Source of the DNA: Paraglaciecola mesophila
GTDB lineage: Bacteria; Pseudomonadota; Gammaproteobacteria; Enterobacterales; Alteromonadaceae
DNA: 64,000 bases
Assembly (NCBI RefSeq): GCF_009906955.1
Contig: NZ_CP047656.1
Coordinates: 4,884,462-4,948,461, forward strand
Reading direction: 5' to 3'
This document shows positions 34,401 to 41,773 of this stretch, piece by piece; within the stretch, counting starts at the first letter, position 1, and each line of letters opens with the position of its first letter. Below the pieces are notes generated by a model. It made no database searches and had not been told where the DNA came from. It was given only the letters and a program-made list of their open reading frames with translations. Both the position numbers and the translations under genes were made by a program.

Positions 34401-35737
34401 TAGCCGACGACATGGGCTTGGGTAAAACATTACAAGCCTTGGCCATTTTGTTGTCACGAGCAAGTGACGGGCCAAGCTTGGTAATCGCCCCTACATCAGT
34501 GTGTTTTAATTGGCAGCAAGAAGCACTGAAGTTTGCGCCTACGTTAAACATTAAGGTCTTCGCTGACTCAACTAACACGGTTGCCCGTGAAGTATTGCTC
34601 AGTGAATTAGGCCCATTCGATTGCGTCATCATCAGCTATGGTTTATTGCAAAGAGAAAGTGAAATTCTTAAAAAGGTGCATTGGCACTCAGTCGTCGCTG
34701 ATGAAGCCCAAGCACTTAAAAACCCTTTAGCCAAACGTACCAAAGCCGCGTATGCCCTTAAAAGCGACTTTAAGATGATCACCACAGGTACGCCCATTGA
34801 GAACAATTTGACCGAGTTGTGGAGTTTATTTCGCTTTATCAACCCTGGGTTGCTGGGCAACATTAAACGCTTTGCACAGCGTTTCTCACTGCCAATCGAA
34901 AATGCACATGAAGACCCATTAGCGGCGCGAAAAGCCAGCCAGGCCCTTAAAGCACTTATTCAGCCTTTTATTTTACGGCGCATGAAAAACCAAGTGTTAA
35001 TGGAATTACCACCACGAACTGAGATCAATATTCGGGTGGAAATGAGCCCTCAAGAGCGCGATTTTTATGAAGCGCTGAGACTAAACGCCATCGACAATAT
35101 TCACCAAAGTAGTCAGCAAGCCAATGCGAGTGAGCAGCGCATAAGAATGCTTGCCGAATTAGTTAAGTTACGCCAAGCCTGTTGTCACCCGAAACTGGTC
35201 ATGGCAGAAACGACTATCCCCAGTGCTAAGCTGGCCGCCCTCGATGCGTTATTAGAAGAGCTGAAACTGAACAATCATAAAGCGCTTATATTTAGTCAGT
35301 TTGTTGGGCATTTACAATTGATTAAGCAACATCTAGAAGATAAAGGTTTTGATTATCAATATTTAGATGGCTCAACGCCGCAAAAGCAACGGCAAGCAAG
35401 CGTTAACGCCTTTCAGCGCGGGCAAGGGGATATATTCTTAATCAGTTTAAAGGCAGGCGGTTCAGGTTTGAACTTAACCGCCGCAGATTACGTGATCCAC
35501 ATGGACCCGTGGTGGAATCCAGCAGTAGAAGAACAAGCATCAGATCGCGCCCATCGCATCGGGCAACTGCGGCCCGTGACGATTTATCGCCTGATTACCC
35601 AAAACACAATCGAAGAAAAAATTGTTGCGCTGCATAAGCAAAAACGCGATTTAGCAGTCAATCTGTTAGCAGGAAACGAAACAGCTGCGAAGCTATCGGT
35701 CGATGATATGCTGAATTTACTGAAGGAAACGTTTTAG
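31433..35737 (+). CDS. SNF2/SWI2-family helicase-like ATPase
   Basis: The 1434-aa protein has its ATPase core in the C-terminal third. Motif I ADDMGLGKT lies about residue 990, motif Ia APTSVCFNW, motif II VADEAQALKN (DEAQ box, about 1088) and motif III TTGTPIENNLTELW. The second RecA lobe has LIFSQFVGHL, LDGSTPQKQRQ, LISLKAGGSGLNLT and DRAHRIGQ (arginine finger region). The first 900 residues are helical and Leu/Gln-rich with TPR-like stretches and no recognised domain. SNF2 proteins translocate on double-stranded DNA and remodel bound proteins. The gene stands alone, with no methylase or nuclease partner. Confidence 0.9.
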   Translation: MKLAALIQPQTQQQIDALYQVFLTLDEAQQTTLFILAVVHKPIGATKLAQVLAILNSRGLLSAPKKDYLFTSEQKHQLTSQGLLINNREGLQLNPLLSNCLIKIIDQLPTEVELVPGQTLLEIIMAAEQVVPVVNSYSWQNKDADRARVIRDLFYLNHIDQLEEALSFHKNPQIIDHAQNKILLEILFLPFDLETFLQLPKPVQYQAFATLLRCFQIEGQSCAYPIELLARVCAANGDKTQPTYNIDCHHLLAEQYLYQLRFDDFLHIHDPLDKSSYGLQLQATHCFLMGKNSLAIDYFEQAIAAKNKLTKRKKQYLNELLGYFYKLALIVQANQDDVSLFTTALQQVEYEENDRKVNSDFYYVGQGIVKPIMCLSTGAQYAINIEYNSVDDEQDFFAHQLCYFNYFLAQLWCNQSKDPAMASLALKYQAYFMQLDYPLFAELCAQMAASFNPATVVQSQSSAQSVHTSHLVDITQLIVTKSQWELALDKLIALNPNAETTASSTSEIADKPVRLIWEFDDTFDHSLTAREQKLNKAGWSKGRVVSLKRLKEQTHTFDYLTDSDKKLCQAIEVFQNWGYYSKAEYLLQGLPALQAAVGIDNLYKADDITQHIEIAQREPELLVSQLGEQLCLSIADLPDAMGEYDAPQAYNLKAVSDSQYQLTVFDTDHLKVAEIIGEAGLLIPISAKQKALEGISAIAPFLNIQSEITELETGLENHECDTHLVVNIQPNQQGLTFTCVVMPFGEQGPAFKPGVGNASLTTELDGKRIATQRDLLREETLLDQLDQACPMFLNMTDNVLALEDLQTALTTLEQLESAYNESQFDLVLRWPKGKKVTLSKTLSSEHLQLAVSQKNEWFDITGDLQIDNEQVIEIRKLLELVKTSNGRFIALGEEQILALSDELRHKLEAINQVTDDGKFHPLASLQMEEATTGMRMKTIHAWEQQTEKMHQANALMPTIPSTFQAQLRDYQMVGFDWASRLAHWGAGACLADDMGLGKTLQALAILLSRASDGPSLVIAPTSVCFNWQQEALKFAPTLNIKVFADSTNTVAREVLLSELGPFDCVIISYGLLQRESEILKKVHWHSVVADEAQALKNPLAKRTKAAYALKSDFKMITTGTPIENNLTELWSLFRFINPGLLGNIKRFAQRFSLPIENAHEDPLAARKASQALKALIQPFILRRMKNQVLMELPPRTEINIRVEMSPQERDFYEALRLNAIDNIHQSSQQANASEQRIRMLAELVKLRQACCHPKLVMAETTIPSAKLAALDALLEELKLNNHKALIFSQFVGHLQLIKQHLEDKGFDYQYLDGSTPQKQRQASVNAFQRGQGDIFLISLKAGGSGLNLTAADYVIHMDPWWNPAVEEQASDRAHRIGQLRPVTIYRLITQNTIEEKIVALHKQKRDLAVNLLAGNETAAKLSVDDMLNLLKETF

Positions 35738-35894
35738 AATAATGAGGCCTGCAGCACAGTGTAACTGCAGGGCTGGTTGCTTGATGTTAAGTGCTCACGG
35801 CAATCGAAGTGGATAAGCGCAGATATCTAATATTTTTCAAGTTCAAGTTTTAGAAGGTGCGCATTTTACATTAGCGGGGCTGGCACCTTGTCAA

Positions 35895-36116
35895 TTAGGG
35901 AGTTGCTGGCGTACCTTCAATTAACTTTACGATTGCTGGGTTTCCTTGCTCTTTAGCCATATCGATAAAGTGACTTTTTTCTAGTTCATCAAATACTTCA
36001 TTGGTAAGCAGCGCTTTTAAACGCGTTTCGTCGCCATTGGCAATAGCTGTTTTTATCGATTTCGTCGCGACTGCGGGGCTATCTTCTATGTTACTTTTAT
36101 CATTGTAGTCAGTCAT
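35895..36116 (-). CDS. Small ankyrin-like protein
   Basis: This 73-aa protein has no signal peptide. SIKTAIANGDETRLKALL and the following FIDMAKEQGNPAIVKLIEG look like paired short helices of an ankyrin-type repeat. A GGAG-type ribosome-binding site precedes the start (minus strand). Its role is unknown; it is short but has good coding character. Confidence 0.6.
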   Translation of the reverse strand: MTDYNDKSNIEDSPAVATKSIKTAIANGDETRLKALLTNEVFDELEKSHFIDMAKEQGNPAIVKLIEGTPATP

Positions 36117-36674
36117 AAAGGCTCCTTGATTAACGTTTTATCGCTAGCTCGTAAACATAGCTTGTCTGGTTTGCTCGTTTCGCAAACCGTACCAATAGAT
36201 ATTTAGGTCATCAGGTCGTTATTCAACCCCAGCGGGTAAAGTGCCAACTGCGAACATTCGACTTTCCCTTTTTGTGCACTATAAGATCCCATTTCATTAA
36301 ACTCTCAATTGGCTGGCTCGCTAATTAATCTCCGCTTACTCTGCTTAAATCACATGTGTAAAAACACAGGTAGAATGAGATGTAACGGAAAGTGCCGATA
36401 TCGCTTCCTACTATGTAAATTTGTTCGGTCGCACTTTGCTTCCCACAAAAACGCTAAGTTATTAATTTAACCATGGAAAATATTTTCCACATCGCTTTTA
36501 ATAGGAAGCAGAAAAGTCGCGCTATACACAGGTCTCCTTTTGCTTTTGTAACTCCAAGTGGTTTTACGCGCATGACAGTAAAAAATAGTCAATAGAATCA
36601 AAGGTAGGTGTTGGAAATGACGAGAGTTCATATCAAATCGCGAAGTTACCTATACGACATGCTCGATATAAGCG
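36117..36674. other. Intergenic region ending in an attC right half (36671-36679)
   Basis: No gene is supported over about 560 bp. The right end, TATAAGCGTTAGCTGC, matches the R' box of an attC (GCGTTAG), with the predicted crossover between G36674 and T36675, only 21 bp before the DUF4160 start codon. No left half was found upstream, so the preceding attC is degenerate or lost. No integrase or cassette promoter is recognisable. Confidence 0.5.
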
Positions 36675-36695
36675 TTAGCTGCAAACAAGGAAGTT

Positions 36696-37115
36696 ATGAT
36701 CCCAAAAGAATTCGCAAAAAAAACAGGCCGTCTTTATCTAGTTGATGACTCAGATATAGAGTCTGTTCAAGAATACTGTGAAATGCTTTACCACCTTTTG
36801 ACAGGCCCCTTTAGTATTTGGGAGGAGGATGGTGAACTTGTTGTAATTGAAATAAGACAACTCGTCGAAAAAATCGGCGGCTTAAAAATCGAGATATATT
36901 CAAACGAGCATCCACCACCACATTTTCACGTAAAATCTGCAAATATTAATGCCAGCTTCACAATTGAAGACTGCTTCAAATTGAATGGTAAGATTGACTC
37001 TTCAGACTACAAGAAAATAAAGTATTGGCATAAGCGAGCCAAAACAAGATTAATAGAAGCTTGGAACAATACTCGCCCAACAAATTGCATCGTTGGGGCA
37101 TATGCAGGCACCTAA
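36696..37115 (+). CDS. DUF4160 protein, gene-cassette encoded
   Basis: The 139-aa protein is preceded by AAGGAAG. After an acidic N-terminal part (DDSDIESVQEYCEML) it has the DUF4160 signature IEIYSNEHPPPHFHVK and a C-terminal helix (YWHKRAKTRLIEAWNN). DUF4160 proteins are small partners often found near toxin-antitoxin-like genes; the function is unknown. The stop codon lies within the attC R'' box (CCTAACA) at 37111-37117. The cassette boundaries, 36675 to 37220, leave almost no non-coding sequence, as in typical integron cassettes. The gene is AT-rich relative to the core genes. Confidence 0.8.
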   Translation: MIPKEFAKKTGRLYLVDDSDIESVQEYCEMLYHLLTGPFSIWEEDGELVVIEIRQLVEKIGGLKIEIYSNEHPPPHFHVKSANINASFTIEDCFKLNGKIDSSDYKKIKYWHKRAKTRLIEAWNNTRPTNCIVGAYAGT

Positions 37116-37225
37116 CAAACACATTATGTTCATTCGCTTCGCTCATTGGGGCGCATACTCGCTAGCTCGGCTCATTCTTCGCAAGTATAGCCAGCAAGCC
37201 TCCGCTCCATATGTGAAGCGTTAGG
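37111..37225 (+). other. Integron attC site (115 bp)
   Basis: R'' CCTAACA (37111-37117) pairs with R' GTTAGG (37220-37225). L'' CACATTATG (37120-37128) pairs with L' CATATGTG (37208-37215) except for one extra T, the expected extrahelical base. The central part holds TTCGCTTCGCTC and paired GCATACTCGC / GCAAGTATAGC arms (imperfect). Size, box order, the pairing and the position across a stop codon all fit attC. The crossover is predicted after G37220. Confidence 0.75.
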
Positions 37226-37250
37226 TTTTGCGTTTAACGTCGGAGTTCGA

Positions 37251-37823
37251 ATGAAAACATATATAAGCGCACTTTGTTGCCTTGGCTTAATTGGGTGTGC
37301 AAGCACTGAAAGTAACGTTATTTTTTCAGGTCAACTAAACAAATATCAGGAACCTAAAGATGGTCCGTTAGCGTATTTTGGTCTTGAAACAGCCAAGAAA
37401 ACTGATGGTTTCGGATTCCAACCACATCCTCACACCGCAATTATCTATGAACGTTGCCCACAAAATGATAGGGGTAAAACTACATTTGGTTACGTAGGGG
37501 ATTTACAAATTTCAACCGCTTTACCCTTGGGAAATCCAACAACAATTAAAGTTAAAGCGGGTAATCCCATTTTCTTAGCTTTTGGCCTAATTCATCCAGT
37601 AAATGGATATAAATGCATGTCTAAGCACCTGTTTACGCCCAAAAACGGAAAAACCTACAAATTTACAAATTCAACCAGTTGGTCTGCCTGCCCGACAGAG
37701 GCAGGAGTCATATCGCAAGATGGTATTGCTCCAATAGACAACATGGAGTCTCTAGATAGCGCTGCGGTTTCTGAATTATTAGAAAAAGGCATCAATATCA
37801 ACCGGGAGCCATGCAAAACCTAA
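37251..37823 (+). CDS. Cassette-encoded lipoprotein of unknown function
   Basis: The 190-aa protein has a lipoprotein signal, LCCLGLIGCAS (Cys about residue 16). The mature domain is beta-rich with paired Cys residues (YERCPQNDRGK, GYKCMSKHLF, WSACPTEAG, EPCKT), which suggests periplasmic disulfides. No family is recognised. It starts 25 bp after the attC at 37111-37225, and its own stop codon lies in a second R''-like CCTAACAAACC at 37819. It therefore appears to be the second cassette, whose attC is cut short at about 37848. Confidence 0.78.
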   Translation: MKTYISALCCLGLIGCASTESNVIFSGQLNKYQEPKDGPLAYFGLETAKKTDGFGFQPHPHTAIIYERCPQNDRGKTTFGYVGDLQISTALPLGNPTTIKVKAGNPIFLAFGLIHPVNGYKCMSKHLFTPKNGKTYKFTNSTSWSACPTEAGVISQDGIAPIDNMESLDSAAVSELLEKGININREPCKT

Positions 37824-37848
37824 CAAACCAAGTCAGCGGGACACTAAT
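37819..37848 (+). other. Truncated attC (left half only)
   Basis: CCTAACAAACCAAGTCAGCG follows the lipoprotein stop and matches the R''-L'' side of an attC. Instead of the expected interior and R' box, the sequence changes at about 37850 into GATATACAGAG, the end of the Y1 transposase element. The right half is gone. Confidence 0.6.
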
Positions 37849-37862
37849 GAGATATACAGAGA

Positions 37863-38189
37863 GATATACAGAGACACCCATCTTTAAAGTGCCATAAAAA
37901 CTTCCCTGCTTAGGGTGACAATTACCTTCAAAAAGCGTCAAGGTACTTGGGGTCTGAGTGATTGAGGATTTTCACTGAAATATTGCGCGTTGAGGAAGGG
38001 AAAATTGCGCAAAGTCAGTTTTTAAGGATATACAGAGACACCCATCTTTAAAGTGCCATAAAAAATTCCCTGTTTAGGGGACAATTGCTTTCTAAATGCG
38101 TCAAGGTACTTGGGGTCTGAGTGATTGAGTATTTTCACTGAAATATTGCGCGTTGAGGAAGGGAAAATTGCGCAAAGTCAGTTTTTAAG
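37863..38189. repeat. 164-bp tandem duplication at left end of transposase element
   Basis: Two nearly identical units begin at 37863 and 38027. Each starts GATATACAGAGACACCCATC and ends with TTTTTAAG. AGAGACACCCAT occurs at 37870-37881 and 38034-38045. Two partial copies of the leading GATATACAGA also sit at 37851. These are the left terminal repeats of the element, next to the 3' end of the transposase gene. Confidence 0.85.
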
Positions 38190-38237
38190 CAAGCGTCTTC
38201 CTTACAGGTTATGTAAAGGTTGTCTTGTTTGTGGGGC

Positions 38238-39221
38238 TTAAGCGCGTTTTAACAGTGCTTTTGCTTTGGTCATTCCTCGTATTCGTTGATGATGAGTATG
38301 GCGCTTAAAAGCATTCATCATTTGCTCCGCACCAGCAGCATAGCAGAAGTGTTTTTCAAACTCTGTAGTTAAGGTTAACCACTGGGCAGCGTCTAGTCCC
38401 AATCTTTGTAGAATAGGACTGTGAGTGTTATCTATATAACCTACCTTATCATCACGAATACAACGACCTGTGGTATCAACGAGCTCGCAATAGTCTTTGA
38501 GTGAATACGCAATACCTTTTGGTATATCTTCACGATGATTTTTCACAAAGGGCATTAAAACGCTCGGTGGTGATTGTTGGTTTTTAGCGGCTTGAATGCG
38601 TTTTTTAATACTGGTGTGCTTTGACGTTTCAGGTGTTTTTGCCATTTTTGCGCGAATGGGGTTTAAATCTACATAGGCCATACACGCCAGCACAGCACTT
38701 TCATCTAGTAACGCTTGGGACTTGAATCGCCCTTCCCAGAAGCGACCAGTGCAGCCGTCTTCTTTATTGGCTTGACGAGCAATATACTCATTCAAGTCAC
38801 GCATAAACCAGCTTATGTCGTAAAGTCGTTTTCGATAGGTTTCAACGGTTTCATCAAAGGTGATTAGCTCTGCTTGGTTAAGCGTATCGCCGTTAACAAA
38901 CTTCTGAGTCAGCAATGTGCCTCTGTGTAGATTGTGGTAGCGCCTCAACACTTCATCAGCATCCCATTTGTCCGCCATTGATTGATTTACACATAGCACC
39001 ACATGCGTGTGATTATTCATGACTGCATAGGCACAAATGTCTATTGCGAATACTGTCGCTAGAAATAATAAACGCTCTTCTACCCAGCCTCGGCGATGCT
39101 CGTAACTTTGCCCAGTAAGCTGGTTCGTACCACATAAATAAGATTGGCGAACGCAGCGGGACACACAATGGTAATAAGGCGTATCGATTAAACTAATTTG
39201 GCTTTTTCGAGATTGAGGCAT
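38238..39221 (-). mobile_element. REP-associated Y1 (IS200-like) transposase, copy 1
   Basis: The 327-aa transposase starts at MPQSRKSQISLID; an upstream in-frame start at 39251 adds ten poor residues. NNHTHVVLCV carries the HUH metal motif and DLNEYIARQANKEDG the likely catalytic Tyr. FWEGRFKSQALLDESAVLACMAYVDLNPIRAKM is the strong RAYT/Y1 signature. It cuts and joins single-stranded DNA at hairpin ends. The element is bounded by inverted copies of AGAGACACCCAT (left 37870 and 38034, right 39292-39303). The product is about 85-90% identical by eye to copy 2 at 62084-63067. Confidence 0.88.
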
Positions 39222-39291
39222 AATCCATTTACCTGACAAAATAAGATACAAATCAAGTATAGATTAGGCCTGAAAATTGACCATTTTTATC

Positions 39292-39303
39292 ATGGGTGTC
39301 TCT
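39292..39303. repeat. Right terminal repeat of transposase element 1
   Basis: ATGGGTGTCTCT is the exact reverse complement of the left AGAGACACCCAT copies. It lies 70 bp upstream of the transposase start. The following stretch to 39680 is AT-rich promoter region for betI with no further gene seen. Confidence 0.75.
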
Positions 39304-39680
39304 CTTTTTCCTTTTCTTATTCTGATTATCCTGATTACAGCACAGCCGTTTTCTTCGGGTTATTGTGTTCAAATCAGCGCATTCTGTCACTTAGTAGTCG
39401 GGAAATTTACCACGCAATAAATCGTTAGTGTACTACCAAATATTACATTTTTATGACGGTGTTCCACCTTTCAATTATTAGGCTTAATTTATTTAAAAAC
39501 GGTGTTTTTAGCTGGTTTTAGCGATTTTTAATTAAAAAAAGTGATTGTTTTTAATTCTTTCGTTTGCGCTTTACTGACGCGGTATTGGGACGAGTTAGAT
39601 TCAGTTCTACGTATTTATCTGGCGTATTTACAGTTTGTCAACGTTGAATTATCAAGGCTATTACCTTAACCTTTATTTTT

Positions 39681-39694
39681 ATTGAACGTTCAAT
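39681..39694. promoter_or_regulatory. BetI operator
   Basis: ATTGAACGTTCAAT is a perfect 14-bp palindrome 24 bp before the betI start, identical in form to known BetI boxes. It implies choline-responsive autorepression of betIBA. Confidence 0.85.
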
Positions 39695-39717
39695 TAACAA
39701 AAACGTTAGCGAGAACT

Positions 39718-40308
39718 ATGCCTAAAGTTGGAATGCAGCCTGTACGTCGTCAGCAATTAATCGACGCTACCATTGAATCTGTGGCGGAACTTGGATTACG
39801 TGCGACCACTATTAATAGCATCAGCAAAAAAGCGGGTTTGTCGTCGGGCATTATCAGCCATTACTTTGGTGGTAAGCAGGGCCTGATCGAGGCAACCGTG
39901 CGCTATTTATTATCAAACTTGAAGCAAGTGCTGTTAGGTGGATTAAAGGCGGATACCACACCGGAGCAAAGGCTAATGTTAATTGTTGAAGCCAACTTTT
40001 CGCGGCTTCAACAACAAAGTAACGCAACCAAGACCTGGTTGAGCTTTTGGGCGCAATCCATGCACGACATTGAATTGCATCGCTTACAGAACGTGAACAG
40101 TAAAAGACTTAGCAGTAATTTAGCGTGTTCATACAAGCAGCTGATGAATATTGAAGACGCAAGAAATGCCGCTCAATTGAGCGCGGCAATGATCGACGGC
40201 TTGTGGTTAAGAGCGGTACTAAGCAAGTCGGATGAAGATGAATTTGAACACTGTGAGCAACTTGCAAAAGGCTATGTGCGCTCACTTATCAAACAATATG
40301 GATCCTAA
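39718..40308 (+). CDS. betI: TetR-family regulator BetI
   Basis: The 196-aa repressor starts at MPKVGMQPVRRQQLIDATI, the conserved BetI N-terminus; the TTG at 39682 lies within the operator and is rejected. The helix-turn-helix TTINSISKKAGLSSGIISHYF is followed by the GGKQGLIEATVRYLL helix. WLSFWAQSMHD and GLWLRAVLSK complete the choline-sensing domain. BetI represses the operon in the absence of choline. The start of betB lies inside this gene's 3' end. Confidence 0.93.
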   Translation: MPKVGMQPVRRQQLIDATIESVAELGLRATTINSISKKAGLSSGIISHYFGGKQGLIEATVRYLLSNLKQVLLGGLKADTTPEQRLMLIVEANFSRLQQQSNATKTWLSFWAQSMHDIELHRLQNVNSKRLSSNLACSYKQLMNIEDARNAAQLSAAMIDGLWLRAVLSKSDEDEFEHCEQLAKGYVRSLIKQYGS

Positions 40309-41773
40309 CGTGACAACACCTGTTTACCAAAATTTTATTCATGGTCAATTTCTCGCTAATCAAAGTGGCGAAACATTTGCGGTTAAGAACCCAGCGACCG
40401 ACGAAGTGATTTACCACGTTGAAGTGGCAGACGAGACAATTCAACAAGCGGCGATAAAAAGCGCTAAAGAAGGATTTGCACAATGGTCGGCAATGGCGCC
40501 TATTGAACGCAGCCGTATTTTACTCAAAGCCGTTTCGTTATTACGAGAGCGCAACGACGCCTTAGCAAAAATTGAAGTACTAGATACCGGTAAGCCTTGG
40601 CAAGAAGCTGAGTGTGTGGACGTAGTAACCGGTGCTGATGTTATCGAGTATTTTGCTGGTTTAGCTCCAACGCAAGTAGGGCAGCAGCAAATGGTCGGCG
40701 ATGATTTTTACTATACCCGCAAAGAACCTCTTGGAATTTGTGCAGGGATTGGCGCTTGGAATTACCCACTACAAATAGCGTGTTGGAAATCAGGGCCTGC
40801 ACTTGCCGCAGGTAACGCGCTTATTTTTAAGCCGTCAGAAGAAACACCGTTAGGAGCAATCAAATTAGCCGAAATATTTGTTGAGGCAGGCGTACCCGCT
40901 GGCGTATTTAACGTAGTGCAAGGCGCTGCGGAAGTCGGCCAGTGGCTGACGCAAAGCCCTGATATTGAGAAAGTGTCATTCACTGGCGAAGTGGGCACAG
41001 GCAAAAAAGTGGTTGCCATTGCAGCTGGTTCACTTAAAGACGTGACCATGGAATTAGGTGGAAAGTCACCTCTATTGGTATTCGATGATGCCGATATATC
41101 GCAAGCGGTGAGTGCCGCCATGCTTGGTAATTTCTACACCCAAGGTGAAGTGTGTACTAATTGCACCCGAGTTTATGTGCATAAAGCTGTTTATCAGGCA
41201 TTTATCGAAGAACTTAAAGCCCGCACTGAGAAGAATATTATTGCTGGTGATCCACTTGATCCGAACGTCAATTTGGGCGCGTTGATTTCTAAACATCATC
41301 AAGACTTGGTGATGAGTTACATCAATAAAGGCGTTGAAGAAGGCGCGACGTTACTAACGGGCGGGTCTACGCTTAGCCCAGCGTCGGCACCAAATGGTTA
41401 TTTTGTCGCGCCTACAGTCTTTACGGATTGCACTGACGACATGACCATAGTCAAAGAAGAGATCTTTGGCCCAGTGATGAGTGTGTTGGTATTTGACGAT
41501 GAAGCTGATGTGGTTCGCCGTGCAAACGATACCCACCTAGGCTTGGCCGCTGGTGTATTCACGAAAGATATCAAGCGAGCTCATCGCGTTATTCATCAAT
41601 TACAAGCCGGTATTTGCTGGATCAACAGTTACGGTAATTCGCCAGCAGAAATGCCGGTTGGTGGCTATAAACAGTCAGGTATTGGTCGTGAAAACGGTAT
41701 CGAAACACTCGATCACTATACCCAGACCAAATCTATTTATGTGGGTATGACTGATATAGAGAGCCCATTTTAA
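40298..41773 (+). CDS. betB: Betaine-aldehyde dehydrogenase
   Basis: The 491-aa enzyme starts at ATG 40298, overlapping betI by 11 bp. This start places the active-site Glu (MELGGKS) at 252 and Cys (GEVCTNCTR) at 286, equal to E. coli BetB numbering, which supports it. It oxidises betaine aldehyde to glycine betaine with NAD(P)+. The C-terminal PAEMPVGGYKQSGIGRENG is typical. It is the middle gene of betIBA; the stop overlaps the betA ATG by one base. Confidence 0.95.
   Translation: MDPNVTTPVYQNFIHGQFLANQSGETFAVKNPATDEVIYHVEVADETIQQAAIKSAKEGFAQWSAMAPIERSRILLKAVSLLRERNDALAKIEVLDTGKPWQEAECVDVVTGADVIEYFAGLAPTQVGQQQMVGDDFYYTRKEPLGICAGIGAWNYPLQIACWKSGPALAAGNALIFKPSEETPLGAIKLAEIFVEAGVPAGVFNVVQGAAEVGQWLTQSPDIEKVSFTGEVGTGKKVVAIAAGSLKDVTMELGGKSPLLVFDDADISQAVSAAMLGNFYTQGEVCTNCTRVYVHKAVYQAFIEELKARTEKNIIAGDPLDPNVNLGALISKHHQDLVMSYINKGVEEGATLLTGGSTLSPASAPNGYFVAPTVFTDCTDDMTIVKEEIFGPVMSVLVFDDEADVVRRANDTHLGLAAGVFTKDIKRAHRVIHQLQAGICWINSYGNSPAEMPVGGYKQSGIGRENGIETLDHYTQTKSIYVGMTDIESPF

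Noticed and set aside
31433..35737. SNF2 helicase considered as part of a DISARM or BREX-like defence system
   Set aside because: No methylase, nuclease, PLD or other partner gene is adjacent; only a small ankyrin-like gene and cassette remnants follow.
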